Positions 38,732-47,931 of a DNA stretch of 64,000 bases are shown piece by piece. This DNA is from Burkholderiales bacterium. GTDB taxonomy: Bacteria > Pseudomonadota > Gammaproteobacteria > Burkholderiales > Burkholderiaceae_C. The DNA lies in NCBI GenBank assembly GCA_021732385.1, contig JAKFVA010000016.1, forward strand, positions 1 to 64,000. The letters run 5' to 3'. The number at the start of each line of letters is the position of its first letter. Position 1 is the first letter of the stretch. Below the pieces are notes generated by a model that saw nothing but the letters and a program-made list of their open reading frames with translations, did not search any database and was not told where the DNA came from. The translations under genes and the position numbers were made by a program.

Positions 38732-39628
38732 TCAAAAAGGGCTCACCGTCACCTCTACATCCAGCGTGTGCTGTGCACCGCCGTAAATCACACCGCGTAG
38801 CGGTGAGATGTCGCCATAGTCGCGGCCGCTGGCCAGGCGCACGTAGTCAACGCCAGGGCTGCCGCGGCCCCAACGGTTATTGGTGGGGTCAAAGTCCACC
38901 CAGTAGCTGGCGGTGTCGCCGCTTTCTGCTGGTACAAATACCGACACCCAGGCGTGCGAGGCGTCAGCGCCCAGCAGGCGCGGTTGGCCGGGGGGTGGCT
39001 CGGTGAGCAGGTAGCCGCTCACGTAGCGCGCAGGCAGGCCCAGGCTGCGCAGGCAGGCAATCATGATGTGGGCAAAGTCCTGGCATACACCCATGCGCTG
39101 CTCCAGCGCCTGCAGTGCAGGGGTGTCCACCTCGGTGCTGAGCGGGGCATATTCAAACTCGTTGTGGATGCGGCACATCAGGTCGTGCACGGCGGGCAGC
39201 AGTGCGGTGCCGGGTGCAAAGCTGGGCAGGGCGTAGTCAAGAAAATCGGCATGGCGCGGCGCAAATGGCGAGGCAAACACAAACTCGGTGGCGGGGTCAT
39301 AGCGGCTACCGGCGCGAAACTGAAAATGTTCGCGCGCCGGTTCCCAGGCCCGCGTGTTGTCGACTAGGCCAGGCGGTGAGGTTTGCACCACGCTGGTGGC
39401 GCTGACTTGCAGTTGCGCATGCGGCTCAGCCAGCGCCAAGTAGGTGCGCGTATTGCCATAGACATCGGTGCTGTGGTGGGTTTGGGTGGGCGCGGGAAAC
39501 ACCTGCAGCACGTGGCTCAGCAGGCTTTGTGTGGCGCTGTGCTCCGGCTGCAAATACGCCATGTGCAGTGCGGTGTCCACCCCTGGTGTGTACCGGTAGC
39601 GCGTGATGTGTTCGATTTGCAGTTTCAT
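38732..39628 (-). CDS. Transglutaminase-like protein (bacterial, N-terminal beta-region)
   Basis: The 298-residue protein has the bacterial transglutaminase-like N-terminal domain (MKLQIEHITRYRYTPGVDTALHMAYLQP) and the cysteine-protease-type core with Cys in RMGVCQDFAHIMIACLRSLG (about 181), His in GADASHAWVSVFVP and Asp in YWVDFDPTNN. The family is known to cluster with circularly permuted ATP-grasp and alpha-E genes and is thought to act as a peptidase or amide-bond-transfer enzyme on an unknown peptide. The ATG at 39628 gives the family start. It follows the ATP-grasp/alpha-E fusion gene by 16 bases. Confidence 0.9.
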   Translation of the reverse strand: MKLQIEHITRYRYTPGVDTALHMAYLQPEHSATQSLLSHVLQVFPAPTQTHHSTDVYGNTRTYLALAEPHAQLQVSATSVVQTSPPGLVDNTRAWEPAREHFQFRAGSRYDPATEFVFASPFAPRHADFLDYALPSFAPGTALLPAVHDLMCRIHNEFEYAPLSTEVDTPALQALEQRMGVCQDFAHIMIACLRSLGLPARYVSGYLLTEPPPGQPRLLGADASHAWVSVFVPAESGDTASYWVDFDPTNNRWGRGSPGVDYVRLASGRDYGDISPLRGVIYGGAQHTLDVEVTVSPF

Positions 39629-39644
39629 GGTGCTGGTATTAAAT

Positions 39645-42368
39645 CTAACCCGCTGTGGCCGAGGTGTGGCTGAAGTAGCGCGCGCCGACTTCATCTGACA
39701 GTGCATACGCCGCTTCCTGGCACTCATGCAACAGAGTTTGCAAGGCCGGGTAGTCAGGCAGGGCCTCGGAGCTGTCTTGCGCCTGACACAGTTTGTCGAG
39801 CGTCCAAGTACTCGGTTGGGGCAGCCACGGCGTCAAGCGGCCGGGCGTATCGCGGCCAGGCTGATTGGCCATGAGCTTGTCCAGGCGACCGTTTAGGCTT
39901 TGCAGCACCCAGCCCAGCGAGCGCGGGTTGTCGCGGTTCATCACCAGCAAATCCAGCAGGGCGGCGGCGTCGCGGCTTTGCTGGTATTGCGCATGAAAAG
40001 TGATGGTGCTGTCAAACAGCGCCAGCACGGCTTCAAAGCCACTGTCGTCAAATACCGCGCCCGTCTCAAAGCCCAGTGCCAGCGCCTGCGCAAAAAAGCC
40101 CAGGCGCTCGATGTGACGGCCAATGCTGAGCAGGCGCCAGCCGTCGTCACGTGTCATGCGGTCGGTTTGCGCGCCGGTAATGGCGCTCAGGTGCGCGCTG
40201 GCGGCGTCTAGCAGGCGCAGCGCGTCGGCGGTTTGGTAATTGCCGCTGGCGTCGCCGCCTGTGGCACTGAGCTGCGCAAAGCCCTGGGAGAACACCACGT
40301 CAGCGCGCACAATCACGCCCCAGTGTTCGGGCGAAAGGCGCTCGCGCACGGCAGTGGCAGCGTTTTTCAGGGCGCGCAGGTTGTGGCCCACGCCAATGCT
40401 TTGCGTCGGATCGCCCAGGGCGGCAATCAGGCTGCGCTCAAACACCCGGCGCGACTGCGTGGGCGTGGGCACGGCGGCATCTGCCGCGTTGGCCAACAGC
40501 GCGTTGCGCAGCGCCATTTGCCCCAGCCAGGCCAGCAGTTGTGGCGACGATTGCTGCTCTCCGGCCAGGCAGTCCAGGCTTAAATGTGCCAGCCCCACGC
40601 TATTTTCGGCACGCTCGCAATACCGGCCCAGCCAGAATAAATTTTCAGCGGCGCGGCTGGTCACCAGGCGGCTGCCGCGGGCCTGGCTGGCCAGGTGGGT
40701 GACGCTGGCGGCGGTGTGCGGCGTGGCCAGCAAGGTGCTGCGGTCCACCTCGCCCTTGGTCAGCGCCCAGACGTCGGCGCTGCTGCCGCCGCGCTGCATG
40801 GCCACGGTGCTTTGGTCGGCCCCAGCGAGGCGTGCCAGCCCGCCGGGCAACACGCGCCAGGAGCTGACACCATTCTTGTGCCCGTCAGACACGGCAAACA
40901 CGCGCAGCTGCACCGGCTGCATGGCGATGCGGCCGGGGTAACGGGCGCTAGCGGGTCCGATCGGCGCGTTGCGCCCGCCGGTTTGCCAGATGGGCATTTG
41001 CGACAAAGGCAGGTGCGCCTGCACCGTGTGCTCGTCGCCCCGGCGCAGCATGCGGCCAGCCCATTCGTCGCGCTGGCTGGACAAGAGGGCTTCGCCCAAT
41101 ACATCGTCAAACTGCGCATGCTGCGGCGAGCCGGGGTAAGTGGGCGTCACCACGCTGTGCGGCAGACGCGGCAGCACGTCCTGCATCACGGCCTGCTCGC
41201 CACACCACCAGGTGGGCAAGGCGGGCAGTTGCAGTTCTTCACCCAACAGGTGGCGCGCCAGCGCGGGCAAAAAGCCCAGCAGCGCGGGTGATTCCAAAAA
41301 CGCCGAGCCCGGCGCATTGGCCACCAGCACATTGCCTGCGCGAATGGCTTGCAGCAGACCGGGTACGCCCAGGCGCGAGTCGGCGCGCAGCTCCAGCGGG
41401 TCAAGAAACTGGTCGTCTAGCCGCTTGAGCAGGCCGTGCACGCGTTGCAGGCCAGTCAAGGTTTTAAGGTAGACGCGCTCGTTGCGCACCGTGAGGTCGT
41501 TGCCCTCGACCAGGGTGAGACCCAAGTAGCGCGCCAGGTAGGCGTGCTCAAAATAGGTTTCGTTGTAAGGCCCGGGGGTCAACAGGGCAATGTGGATTTC
41601 TTCGGAATCATCGGTGGCGTCGCGCGGGCTCATGGCCTTGAGGCTGCTGACCAGTGCGCGGTAGGTGGCAGCCAGGCGCTGCACCTGCATGGCTTCAAAG
41701 GCACGCGGGAAAAGGCGCGAGATGGACAGGCGATTCTCCAGCAGATAGCCCAGGCCTGATGGGGCTTGCGTGCGCTGCGAGACCACCCACCAGTGACCGT
41801 CTGGGCCGCGCGCCAGATCAAACGCGGCAATGTGCAGGTGTGTGCCGCCAACCGGCGTGACGCCATGCATGCTGCGTAAATAGCCGGGGTGGCCATGCAC
41901 CAGCGCGGGTGGCAGCAAGCCCTTTTTCAGCAGGCTTTGCGGGCCATACACATCGGCCATGACGTGGTTGAGCACGCGCACGCGTTGCAGCACGCCGGCG
42001 GAAATTTGCTGCCAATCGGCGCTGTCAATGATCAGCGGAAAGAGGTCGAGGGACCATGGGCGCTGGGGGTTGCGTGCATCGGCATAGACGTTGTAGGTGA
42101 CGCCGTTGTCGCGGATTTGCCGCGCCAGGTTGGCGCTCAGTGTGTTGAGATCTTGCAGGCCGTTGTGGCCCAAATGGCTGAAAAACGCCTGCCAGTGCGG
42201 CCCCAGCGGGCTGGCGGTGGCGGGTGTGCTGGCAGCCTGCTCGCTGGCGACTTGCGCGCGCAGTTCGTCAAAGTGGCCAGACGTGGCTGTGGGGGCCAGA
42301 CTGGCCACCAGCTCCGCCGCGGTTTGTGGCAGGCCGGTGTCAAAAAGCGAAATACGGGGTTTATCCAC
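39645..42368 (-). CDS. Circularly permuted ATP-grasp fused to alpha-E domain
   Basis: The 907-residue fusion has an N-terminal circularly permuted ATP-grasp (DUF404/DUF407, about 70-530; GVTYNVYADARNPQRPWSLDLFPLII, SYLLENRLSISRLFPRAF, ILTPGPYNETYFEHAYLARYLGLTLVEG-like). A C-terminal alpha-E domain (DUF403, about 580-890) begins RAAENLFWLGRYCERAENSVGLAHL and contains DGWRLLSIGRHIERLGFFA. ATP-grasp enzymes of this class are proposed peptide ligases (amidoligases); alpha-E partners are helical and uncharacterised. At 60120-62595 the same two domains occur as separate genes. Middle gene of the minus-strand three-gene cluster. Confidence 0.92.
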   Translation of the reverse strand: MDKPRISLFDTGLPQTAAELVASLAPTATSGHFDELRAQVASEQAASTPATASPLGPHWQAFFSHLGHNGLQDLNTLSANLARQIRDNGVTYNVYADARNPQRPWSLDLFPLIIDSADWQQISAGVLQRVRVLNHVMADVYGPQSLLKKGLLPPALVHGHPGYLRSMHGVTPVGGTHLHIAAFDLARGPDGHWWVVSQRTQAPSGLGYLLENRLSISRLFPRAFEAMQVQRLAATYRALVSSLKAMSPRDATDDSEEIHIALLTPGPYNETYFEHAYLARYLGLTLVEGNDLTVRNERVYLKTLTGLQRVHGLLKRLDDQFLDPLELRADSRLGVPGLLQAIRAGNVLVANAPGSAFLESPALLGFLPALARHLLGEELQLPALPTWWCGEQAVMQDVLPRLPHSVVTPTYPGSPQHAQFDDVLGEALLSSQRDEWAGRMLRRGDEHTVQAHLPLSQMPIWQTGGRNAPIGPASARYPGRIAMQPVQLRVFAVSDGHKNGVSSWRVLPGGLARLAGADQSTVAMQRGGSSADVWALTKGEVDRSTLLATPHTAASVTHLASQARGSRLVTSRAAENLFWLGRYCERAENSVGLAHLSLDCLAGEQQSSPQLLAWLGQMALRNALLANAADAAVPTPTQSRRVFERSLIAALGDPTQSIGVGHNLRALKNAATAVRERLSPEHWGVIVRADVVFSQGFAQLSATGGDASGNYQTADALRLLDAASAHLSAITGAQTDRMTRDDGWRLLSIGRHIERLGFFAQALALGFETGAVFDDSGFEAVLALFDSTITFHAQYQQSRDAAALLDLLVMNRDNPRSLGWVLQSLNGRLDKLMANQPGRDTPGRLTPWLPQPSTWTLDKLCQAQDSSEALPDYPALQTLLHECQEAAYALSDEVGARYFSHTSATAG

Positions 42369-42481
42369 GGGGCGAAAAGCACTAGGCCATCAAGTTACGC
42401 AATCATTGTGTCACCAGACGCGGCCAGGGCGACCCGGCTTTGCCTTTAACGCAACACAATGCCCGTCTGGCGCTTGGCGCT

Positions 42482-45400
42482 CTATAACCCCTGGCGGCGC
42501 AAATCCAGCGTGAACGGAAACTCACGACTGCCAGGTAGGCTGATGCTGGCGGGCGGTACGTGCATCAAGCCGGGCGTATGGCCAAACGGCACAAAGCGCG
42601 CCATGCGGCGGCTCTCGGCCTCGTAGGCATTAACCGGGAAGCCCTCGTAGTTGCGCCCGCCGGGGTGTGTCACATGGTATTGGCAGCCGCCCAGGGAGCG
42701 CTTCATCCAGGTGTCGACCAGGTCAAACGTAAGCGGGGCGTGAACACCAATGGTGGGGTGCAACGCCGAAGGTGGCTGCCAGGCGCGGTAACGCACACCC
42801 GCCACGTACTCGCCCGTGGTGCCGGTGGGTTGCAGGGGCAGGGCGTGGCCATTGACGGTGACCACATAGCGGCTCTGGTTCAGGCCACAAACACGCACTT
42901 CCAGCCGTTCCAGTGACGAATCGACATAACGCGCCGTGCCGCTGCTGGTGCTTTCCTCGCCCATCACATGCCAGGGCTCCAGCGCGTTGCGCAACGTGAG
43001 CACCACACTGTTGACAGAGACTTCGCCCACCAGTGGAAAGCGAAACTCAAAATGCGGCGCAAACCAGCTCGGGTCAAAGGCGTAGCCTGCGGTCTGCAGC
43101 TCGGCAATCACGTCGTTGAAGTCCATCTTCACAAAGGTAGGTAGCAAAAAGCGGTCATGAAGCTCAGTGCCCCAGCGGGTAATGGAGGCCTGGTAGGGAG
43201 TCTTCCAGAAACGCGCCACCAGTGCGCGCAGCAGCAACTGCTGGGCAATACTCATGCGGGCGTGCGGCGGCATTTCAAAGGCGCGCAATTCCAGCAGGCC
43301 CAGACGGCCCGTGGTGCTGTCGGGCGAATAAAGTTTGTCGATGCAAAACTCGCTGCGGTGGGTGTTGCCGGTTACGTCAACCAAAATATTGCGCAGCGAG
43401 CGGTCAACCAGCCAGGGCGGCATGTCCTCGCCATGCCGCTGGCGGTTGCGCGCAATCTCGCGCAGCGCGATTTCCAGCTCGTAGAGCTGGTCATTGCGCG
43501 CCTCGTCTACGCGTGGCGCCTGGCTGGTAGGGCCAATGAACATGCCACTAAACAAATAGCTGAGAGACGGGTGGTTGTGCCAATACGCCACCAAGCTAGC
43601 CAGCAGCTCTGGCTTGCGCAGAAACGGCGAATCTGCCGGGCTGGCACCGCCCATGACAAAGTGGTTGCCGCCGCCGGTGCCGGTGTGGCGGCCATCCTGC
43701 ATGAACTTCTCGGCTGAGAGGCGGGTTTCAAACGCGGCCTGGTACAAAAATTCGGTATGCGCCACCAGCTCGGTAAAGTTATGTGCCGGGTGGATGTTGA
43801 CTTCGATCACGCCGGGGTCGGGTGTGACTTGCAGCAGTTTCAGGCGTGGGTCGCGCGGTGGCGGGTAGCCCTCCAGCACAAGCTGGAGCTTGAGCGCCTG
43901 CGCAGTAGCTTCAATGGCGGCGAGCAGCGCCAGATAATCTTCCAGCTTGGCCAGCGGCGGCATGAACACATACAACATGCTCGCAGGCTGGCCTTGCTTT
44001 TCGGCTTTGGGGCCATTGCTGCGCCGTGGGTCGCGCACTTCCACGCACAAGGCGCTGCGCGTTACCCAGTGGGCAGACTCAAATCGTTCGGGGGCGCGGC
44101 TGGTGTCTGCGCTTTCAGCCGCATTGGCTGCTGCGGCTTTGCTGGCCGCCAAGCTGGTGCGGCTTTGCTGCATGCGGGTGGATTCGCTGGCGGGGCCTTT
44201 GCTGTCGGCGTCTGTGGCCAGGTAGGGCACGGCAATGCGGCTGCCGGTGCGCGCGGTCAGCGCGGCGCCGGGCACCACAGAGGCTGGCGGGGCTGGCACC
44301 GCCGCATCCTGCGCCAATGCCGTGGCAGTGGGCAAGCTGCCGCGCGGGGCAAACGGGTCTTGTTCAATCTCGTACGGGTAGTCGGCTGACTTGACCCAGG
44401 GCAACGAATCGAGCGGCAGGCGGTAGCCCATGGGCGAGTCGCCCGGAATCAGATACATGCGTTCGTCGCGCAGGAACCAGGCGCTGGTAACCCAAACAGG
44501 CGCGGCAACTTTGGGGTTGTGAGCGGTTTTGGCTTCATCAACCTTGAGTGGCAACACATAACCCACCACCTTGTCTAGCCCTTGGCCAAACACGCGGCGC
44601 AGACGAGCGCGCTCCATCTCGTCGTCGAGCTTGGAATCAAACGGGTCCACATTGACCGGCAGGCGGCGCTCGCGCCACAGAAAGTACCAGACGTCTTCGT
44701 AGCCGGGGGTAATGGTGTCGCCAGTCAGCCCCAGGCGGGCAGCCAGCGCTTTCATAAAACGCTCTGCGTCTTGCGCGGTGTAGTGCGTGGGATTGCGCTC
44801 ATCGGCAAGCAGCGCGGGGTTGCGCCAGATCGGCTGGCCGTCAGCACGCCAGCAAATTGACAGTGCCCAGCGCGGCAACTGCTCTCCGGGGTACCACTTG
44901 CCCTGGCCAAAATGCAAAAAACCACCCTGGCCGTATTCGGCGCAAAGTTTCTGTACCAGTTCGCCGGCGTAGCCGCGCTTGGTGGGGCCCAGAGCGTCGA
45001 TGTTCCACTCGGCGGCATCGCGGTCGCCCACGGCGACAAAGGTGGGTTCGCCGCCCATGGTCAGGCGCACATCGCCGCTTTGCAACTCCTGGTCAACTGC
45101 TGCGCCGAGTTTGAGCACACTGGCCCATTGGTCTTCGGTGTAGGGCTTGGTGACGCGCGGCGATTCATGAATGCGCGTGACCTGCATGTGGTGGGCAAAG
45201 GTAACCTTGCAGTCATCCACCACGCCCTCCACCGGCGCAGCGCTTGACGGCTGCGGCGTGCAAGCCAACGGAATATGGCCTTCACCGGCCATCAGGCCCG
45301 AGGTGGCGTCCAGCCCGACCCAGCCAGCGCCAGGCAAGTAGACCTCGCACCAGGCGTGCAAATCGGTGAAATCGACTGTGGTGCCACTGGGGCCATCAAG

Positions 45401-46054
45401 CGCCTTCACATCGGGGGTGAGCTGAATCAAATAGCCCGAGACAAAGCGCGCTGCCAGCCCGCAGTGGCGCAGCAATTGCACCAGCAGCCAGGCGGAGTCG
45501 CGGCAAGAGCCTGAACCGTTTTCCAGGGTTTGCTCCGGCGTTTGCACGCCAGGCTCCATGCGGATGAGGTACTTGACGTCTTTTTGCACCAACTGGTTCA
45601 GATCGACCAGAAAATCAATCACGCGCCGCCGTTTGCGGTTGATTTTGAAGAAGTATTTTTTAACCAGCGGCGTTGCCGGGTCGGCCACCAGATAGGGCGC
45701 CAATTCGAGCGCCAGGGCTTTTTCGTAGCGGAAGGGAAATTCTTCGGCGTAAGGTTCCAGGAAAAAGTCAAACGGGTTGTACACCGCCATCTCAACCACC
45801 AGATCCACCGTGACCTTGAATTCCCGCGTTTTATTAGGGAACACCAGGCGCGCCTGGTAGTTGGCAAACGGGTCTTGCTGCCAGTTAACAAAGTGGCCGC
45901 CATTTTCTGCGGCAGGCTCAATCTTCAACGAGTAAGACAACACCTTGGAGCGGCAGTGCGGCGCGGGCCGCAGCCGCACCACCTGGGGCCCCAGGTTGAC
46001 AAGCTGGTCGTACTGGTAATGCGTGACGTGGTTAAGGGCGGCGTGTATGGACAT
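42482..46054 (-). CDS. Transglutaminase fused to DUF2126
   Basis: The 1190-residue protein begins with a transglutaminase domain (HAALNHVTHYQYDQLVNLGPQVVRLRPAPHC; Cys in GSGSCRDSAWLLVQLLRHCG near 183; His in DLHAWCEVYLPGAGW). From about residue 320 it continues into DUF2126 (VRLTMGGEPTFVAVGDRDAAEWN, YGQGGFLHFGQGKWYPGEQLPRWAL, DGRHTGTGGGNHFVMGGA). The DUF2126 C-terminal part includes a glutamine-synthetase-like or amidoligase-like core in published classifications (Iyer and colleagues). A variable Ala/Ser-rich linker lies around 585-665. First gene of the cluster; likely acts with the ATP-grasp partner in making or trimming an unknown peptide. Confidence 0.92.
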   Translation of the reverse strand: MSIHAALNHVTHYQYDQLVNLGPQVVRLRPAPHCRSKVLSYSLKIEPAAENGGHFVNWQQDPFANYQARLVFPNKTREFKVTVDLVVEMAVYNPFDFFLEPYAEEFPFRYEKALALELAPYLVADPATPLVKKYFFKINRKRRRVIDFLVDLNQLVQKDVKYLIRMEPGVQTPEQTLENGSGSCRDSAWLLVQLLRHCGLAARFVSGYLIQLTPDVKALDGPSGTTVDFTDLHAWCEVYLPGAGWVGLDATSGLMAGEGHIPLACTPQPSSAAPVEGVVDDCKVTFAHHMQVTRIHESPRVTKPYTEDQWASVLKLGAAVDQELQSGDVRLTMGGEPTFVAVGDRDAAEWNIDALGPTKRGYAGELVQKLCAEYGQGGFLHFGQGKWYPGEQLPRWALSICWRADGQPIWRNPALLADERNPTHYTAQDAERFMKALAARLGLTGDTITPGYEDVWYFLWRERRLPVNVDPFDSKLDDEMERARLRRVFGQGLDKVVGYVLPLKVDEAKTAHNPKVAAPVWVTSAWFLRDERMYLIPGDSPMGYRLPLDSLPWVKSADYPYEIEQDPFAPRGSLPTATALAQDAAVPAPPASVVPGAALTARTGSRIAVPYLATDADSKGPASESTRMQQSRTSLAASKAAAANAAESADTSRAPERFESAHWVTRSALCVEVRDPRRSNGPKAEKQGQPASMLYVFMPPLAKLEDYLALLAAIEATAQALKLQLVLEGYPPPRDPRLKLLQVTPDPGVIEVNIHPAHNFTELVAHTEFLYQAAFETRLSAEKFMQDGRHTGTGGGNHFVMGGASPADSPFLRKPELLASLVAYWHNHPSLSYLFSGMFIGPTSQAPRVDEARNDQLYELEIALREIARNRQRHGEDMPPWLVDRSLRNILVDVTGNTHRSEFCIDKLYSPDSTTGRLGLLELRAFEMPPHARMSIAQQLLLRALVARFWKTPYQASITRWGTELHDRFLLPTFVKMDFNDVIAELQTAGYAFDPSWFAPHFEFRFPLVGEVSVNSVVLTLRNALEPWHVMGEESTSSGTARYVDSSLERLEVRVCGLNQSRYVVTVNGHALPLQPTGTTGEYVAGVRYRAWQPPSALHPTIGVHAPLTFDLVDTWMKRSLGGCQYHVTHPGGRNYEGFPVNAYEAESRRMARFVPFGHTPGLMHVPPASISLPGSREFPFTLDLRRQGL

Positions 46055-46197
46055 GTGTGCATACTAGCAAGAGCCAAGCCATCGGTTGCGAAAAGGCTGC
46101 TTCGGGGCTACAAAAACACCCCTTTTGCGGCCTAACGCGCTACCCATTGCTGAAAATTACATAAAAATGGTATTTTCCAAGTATGAAATTGGCGCTT

Positions 46198-46252
46198 TGG
46201 CTAATCTTGGCGTGCGGGTCATGCTATGAAAAAATACTATCAAAAAAAGAGC
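46198..46252 (-). repeat. Dispersed intergenic repeat, copy 3
   Basis: On the minus strand, CATAGCATGACCCGCACGCC is followed by AAGATTAGCC; the left arm is GCTCTTTTTTTGATAGTATT. The arm GCTATGAAAAAATACTAT is nearly identical to that of the copy at 56137. It lies in the gap between the divergent DUF2126 and efflux operons (46055-46431). Confidence 0.75.
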
Positions 46253-46268
46253 AATTTACGGGGCTTTA

Positions 46269-46308
46269 CCGCAGGTTTACTGTGCGCTTTCGCACGGTAA
46301 ACCTGCGG
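46269..46308 (+). promoter_or_regulatory. 18-bp perfect-length hairpin upstream of the RND operon
   Basis: CCGCAGGTTTACTGTGCG (46269-46286), loop CTTT, and CGCACGGTAAACCTGCGG (46291-46308) form an 18-bp stem with one G-U position. No T run follows, so it is not an ordinary terminator. It stands about 125 bases before the ATG of the adaptor gene and could be a large operator or an RNA regulatory hairpin for the efflux operon. Confidence 0.65.
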
Positions 46309-46431
46309 ACGCAAAGCACACAGTAATAATTGCCAACGAACGCTGACTCCGCCTTTCCACCTGCCACACCATCGACCACGACAAACCCGCAAAAAGCAGA
46401 TGCTGCTTGTGGCAAGCAACAAGGACTGCTG

Positions 46432-47931
46432 ATGGAACCCAAAGAAGAAAAGCCTCGCACTTTTGCGCCAACGCCTAGTGTGCCAGCCGGCCCGGTATTG
46501 CCGCGCGCCCGCCCAGTGCTAAGCCGTCGCGCCCGCCTCATTGGCGCAGCGCTGGCCGTGCTGGTGATGCTGGTCCTGGCGGGCTTGGCCTGGTACCTGA
46601 CGCAACCGGCGGCCACTGCGGCTGGCACAGGCCGGCCAGCAGCCTCAGGCGCAGCAGTCAGCGGCGCCGCAAGTGGTGCTGCACCTGGTGGCGCGGGGAA
46701 CGCAGCCGGTAGCCCGTCAGGGCCGGCTGGAAGACGCGGGGCACCGCCCATCACCGTGGGGGTGGCCACAGCGGAACGTGCCAGTGTGCCCATCGTGCTG
46801 GATGCGCTGGGTACGGTGACGCCGCAGGCCACGGTGCGGGTGCGCCCGCAGGTGTCTGGCGTGCTGGAGAAGGTGTTGTTCACCGAGGGCCAGATGGTTC
46901 GCGCCGGGCAACTACTGGCCACCATAGACCCGCGCCAGTTTGAAATGGCTTTGCAGCAAGCCAGCGGCCAGGCGCTGCGCGACCAAGCGCAACTGGAAAG
47001 CGCGCGAGTGACCTTGCAGCGCTTTAAAACCCTGCTCGACCAGGACTCGATTGCGCGCCAGGATGTGGACACCCAGGCGGCACTGGTCAAACAGCTGGAG
47101 GGCACGGTCATCATCAACAAGGCCAATGAGGGCACGGCCCGCCTGAACCTGAGTTACACCCGGGTGGTGGCCCCGGTGAGCGGCCGCGTGGGACTGCGCG
47201 TGGTAGATGTTGGCAATGTGGTCAACACCGGTGACGCCAACGGCATTGTGCTGATTACCCAGATTGCGCCGATAGACGTGGTGTTTGCGATTGCGCAAGA
47301 CCAGGCCGGTGAATTGCAAAGAAGTATGGGCAGCGCAAGCGGCAAGCCAGGCGCATCACCGGCGCTCAAGGTCACCGCGCTGGACCGCACCCGCTCTGTG
47401 GCCTTGGGCACGGGCGTGTTTGCCTCGCTCGACAACCAGGTTGACACGCAAACCGGTACCGTGCGTGCCAAGGCGCGTTTTGCCAACAGCAACCTGGCGC
47501 TTTTCCCCAACCAGTTTGTCAATGTGCAGTTGTTGGTGGACACCCTTGACAACGTGGTGGTGGTGCCAGTCACCGCCGTGCGCCGTGGCAGCGCGGGTGA
47601 CTATGTGTATGTGGTCAACGGCGCTGAACGCACGGTGTCGCTGCGGCCGGTCAAGCGCGGTCAAGCCACGGTGGACAAGGTGGTGGTGAGCGCCGGGCTG
47701 CAAGCCGGTGAGCGGGTGATTACCGAGGGCGCCGACCGCCTGAAAGACGGTGCCAGCGTGGTGCTGCCCGGCGACCAGCCGCGTGGCGCGGGGTCGGGTG
47801 GCGGCAACCGCCAGCGCCCACGCGCCGCGGAAACCGGCGCGTCGGCTGCGGCTGATGCGTTGCCAGCTGATGCGGCTTCCAGGCCGCAGCGCCGCCGCCC
47901 GGTTGAGGCCGCGTCCGCCGCCGGGTCATGA
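46432..47931 (+). CDS. mdtA: RND efflux periplasmic adaptor, MdtA/MuxA-like
   Basis: The 499-residue membrane fusion protein has a cytoplasmic N-tail, one membrane anchor (about 35-58, LIGAALAVLVMLVLAGLAWYL) and an Ala/Gly linker. The adaptor core follows (ITVGVATAERASVPIVLDALGTVTPQATVRVRPQVSGVLEKVLFTEGQMVRAGQLLATIDPRQ), then the hairpin and the beta-barrel (VVAPVSGRVGLRVVDVGNVV). The C-terminal tail is Pro/Arg/Ala-rich and low-complexity. The ATG at 46432 is preferred to upstream in-frame starts that lack similarity. Its TGA overlaps the ATG of mdtB. Confidence 0.93.
   Translation: MEPKEEKPRTFAPTPSVPAGPVLPRARPVLSRRARLIGAALAVLVMLVLAGLAWYLTQPAATAAGTGRPAASGAAVSGAASGAAPGGAGNAAGSPSGPAGRRGAPPITVGVATAERASVPIVLDALGTVTPQATVRVRPQVSGVLEKVLFTEGQMVRAGQLLATIDPRQFEMALQQASGQALRDQAQLESARVTLQRFKTLLDQDSIARQDVDTQAALVKQLEGTVIINKANEGTARLNLSYTRVVAPVSGRVGLRVVDVGNVVNTGDANGIVLITQIAPIDVVFAIAQDQAGELQRSMGSASGKPGASPALKVTALDRTRSVALGTGVFASLDNQVDTQTGTVRAKARFANSNLALFPNQFVNVQLLVDTLDNVVVVPVTAVRRGSAGDYVYVVNGAERTVSLRPVKRGQATVDKVVVSAGLQAGERVITEGADRLKDGASVVLPGDQPRGAGSGGGNRQRPRAAETGASAAADALPADAASRPQRRRPVEAASAAGS

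Noticed and set aside
46266-47135. Minus-strand 289-codon frame opposite mdtA
   Set aside because: It is the antisense shadow of the GC-rich adaptor gene; residue composition is Ser/Ala/Pro-rich and no family is recognisable.
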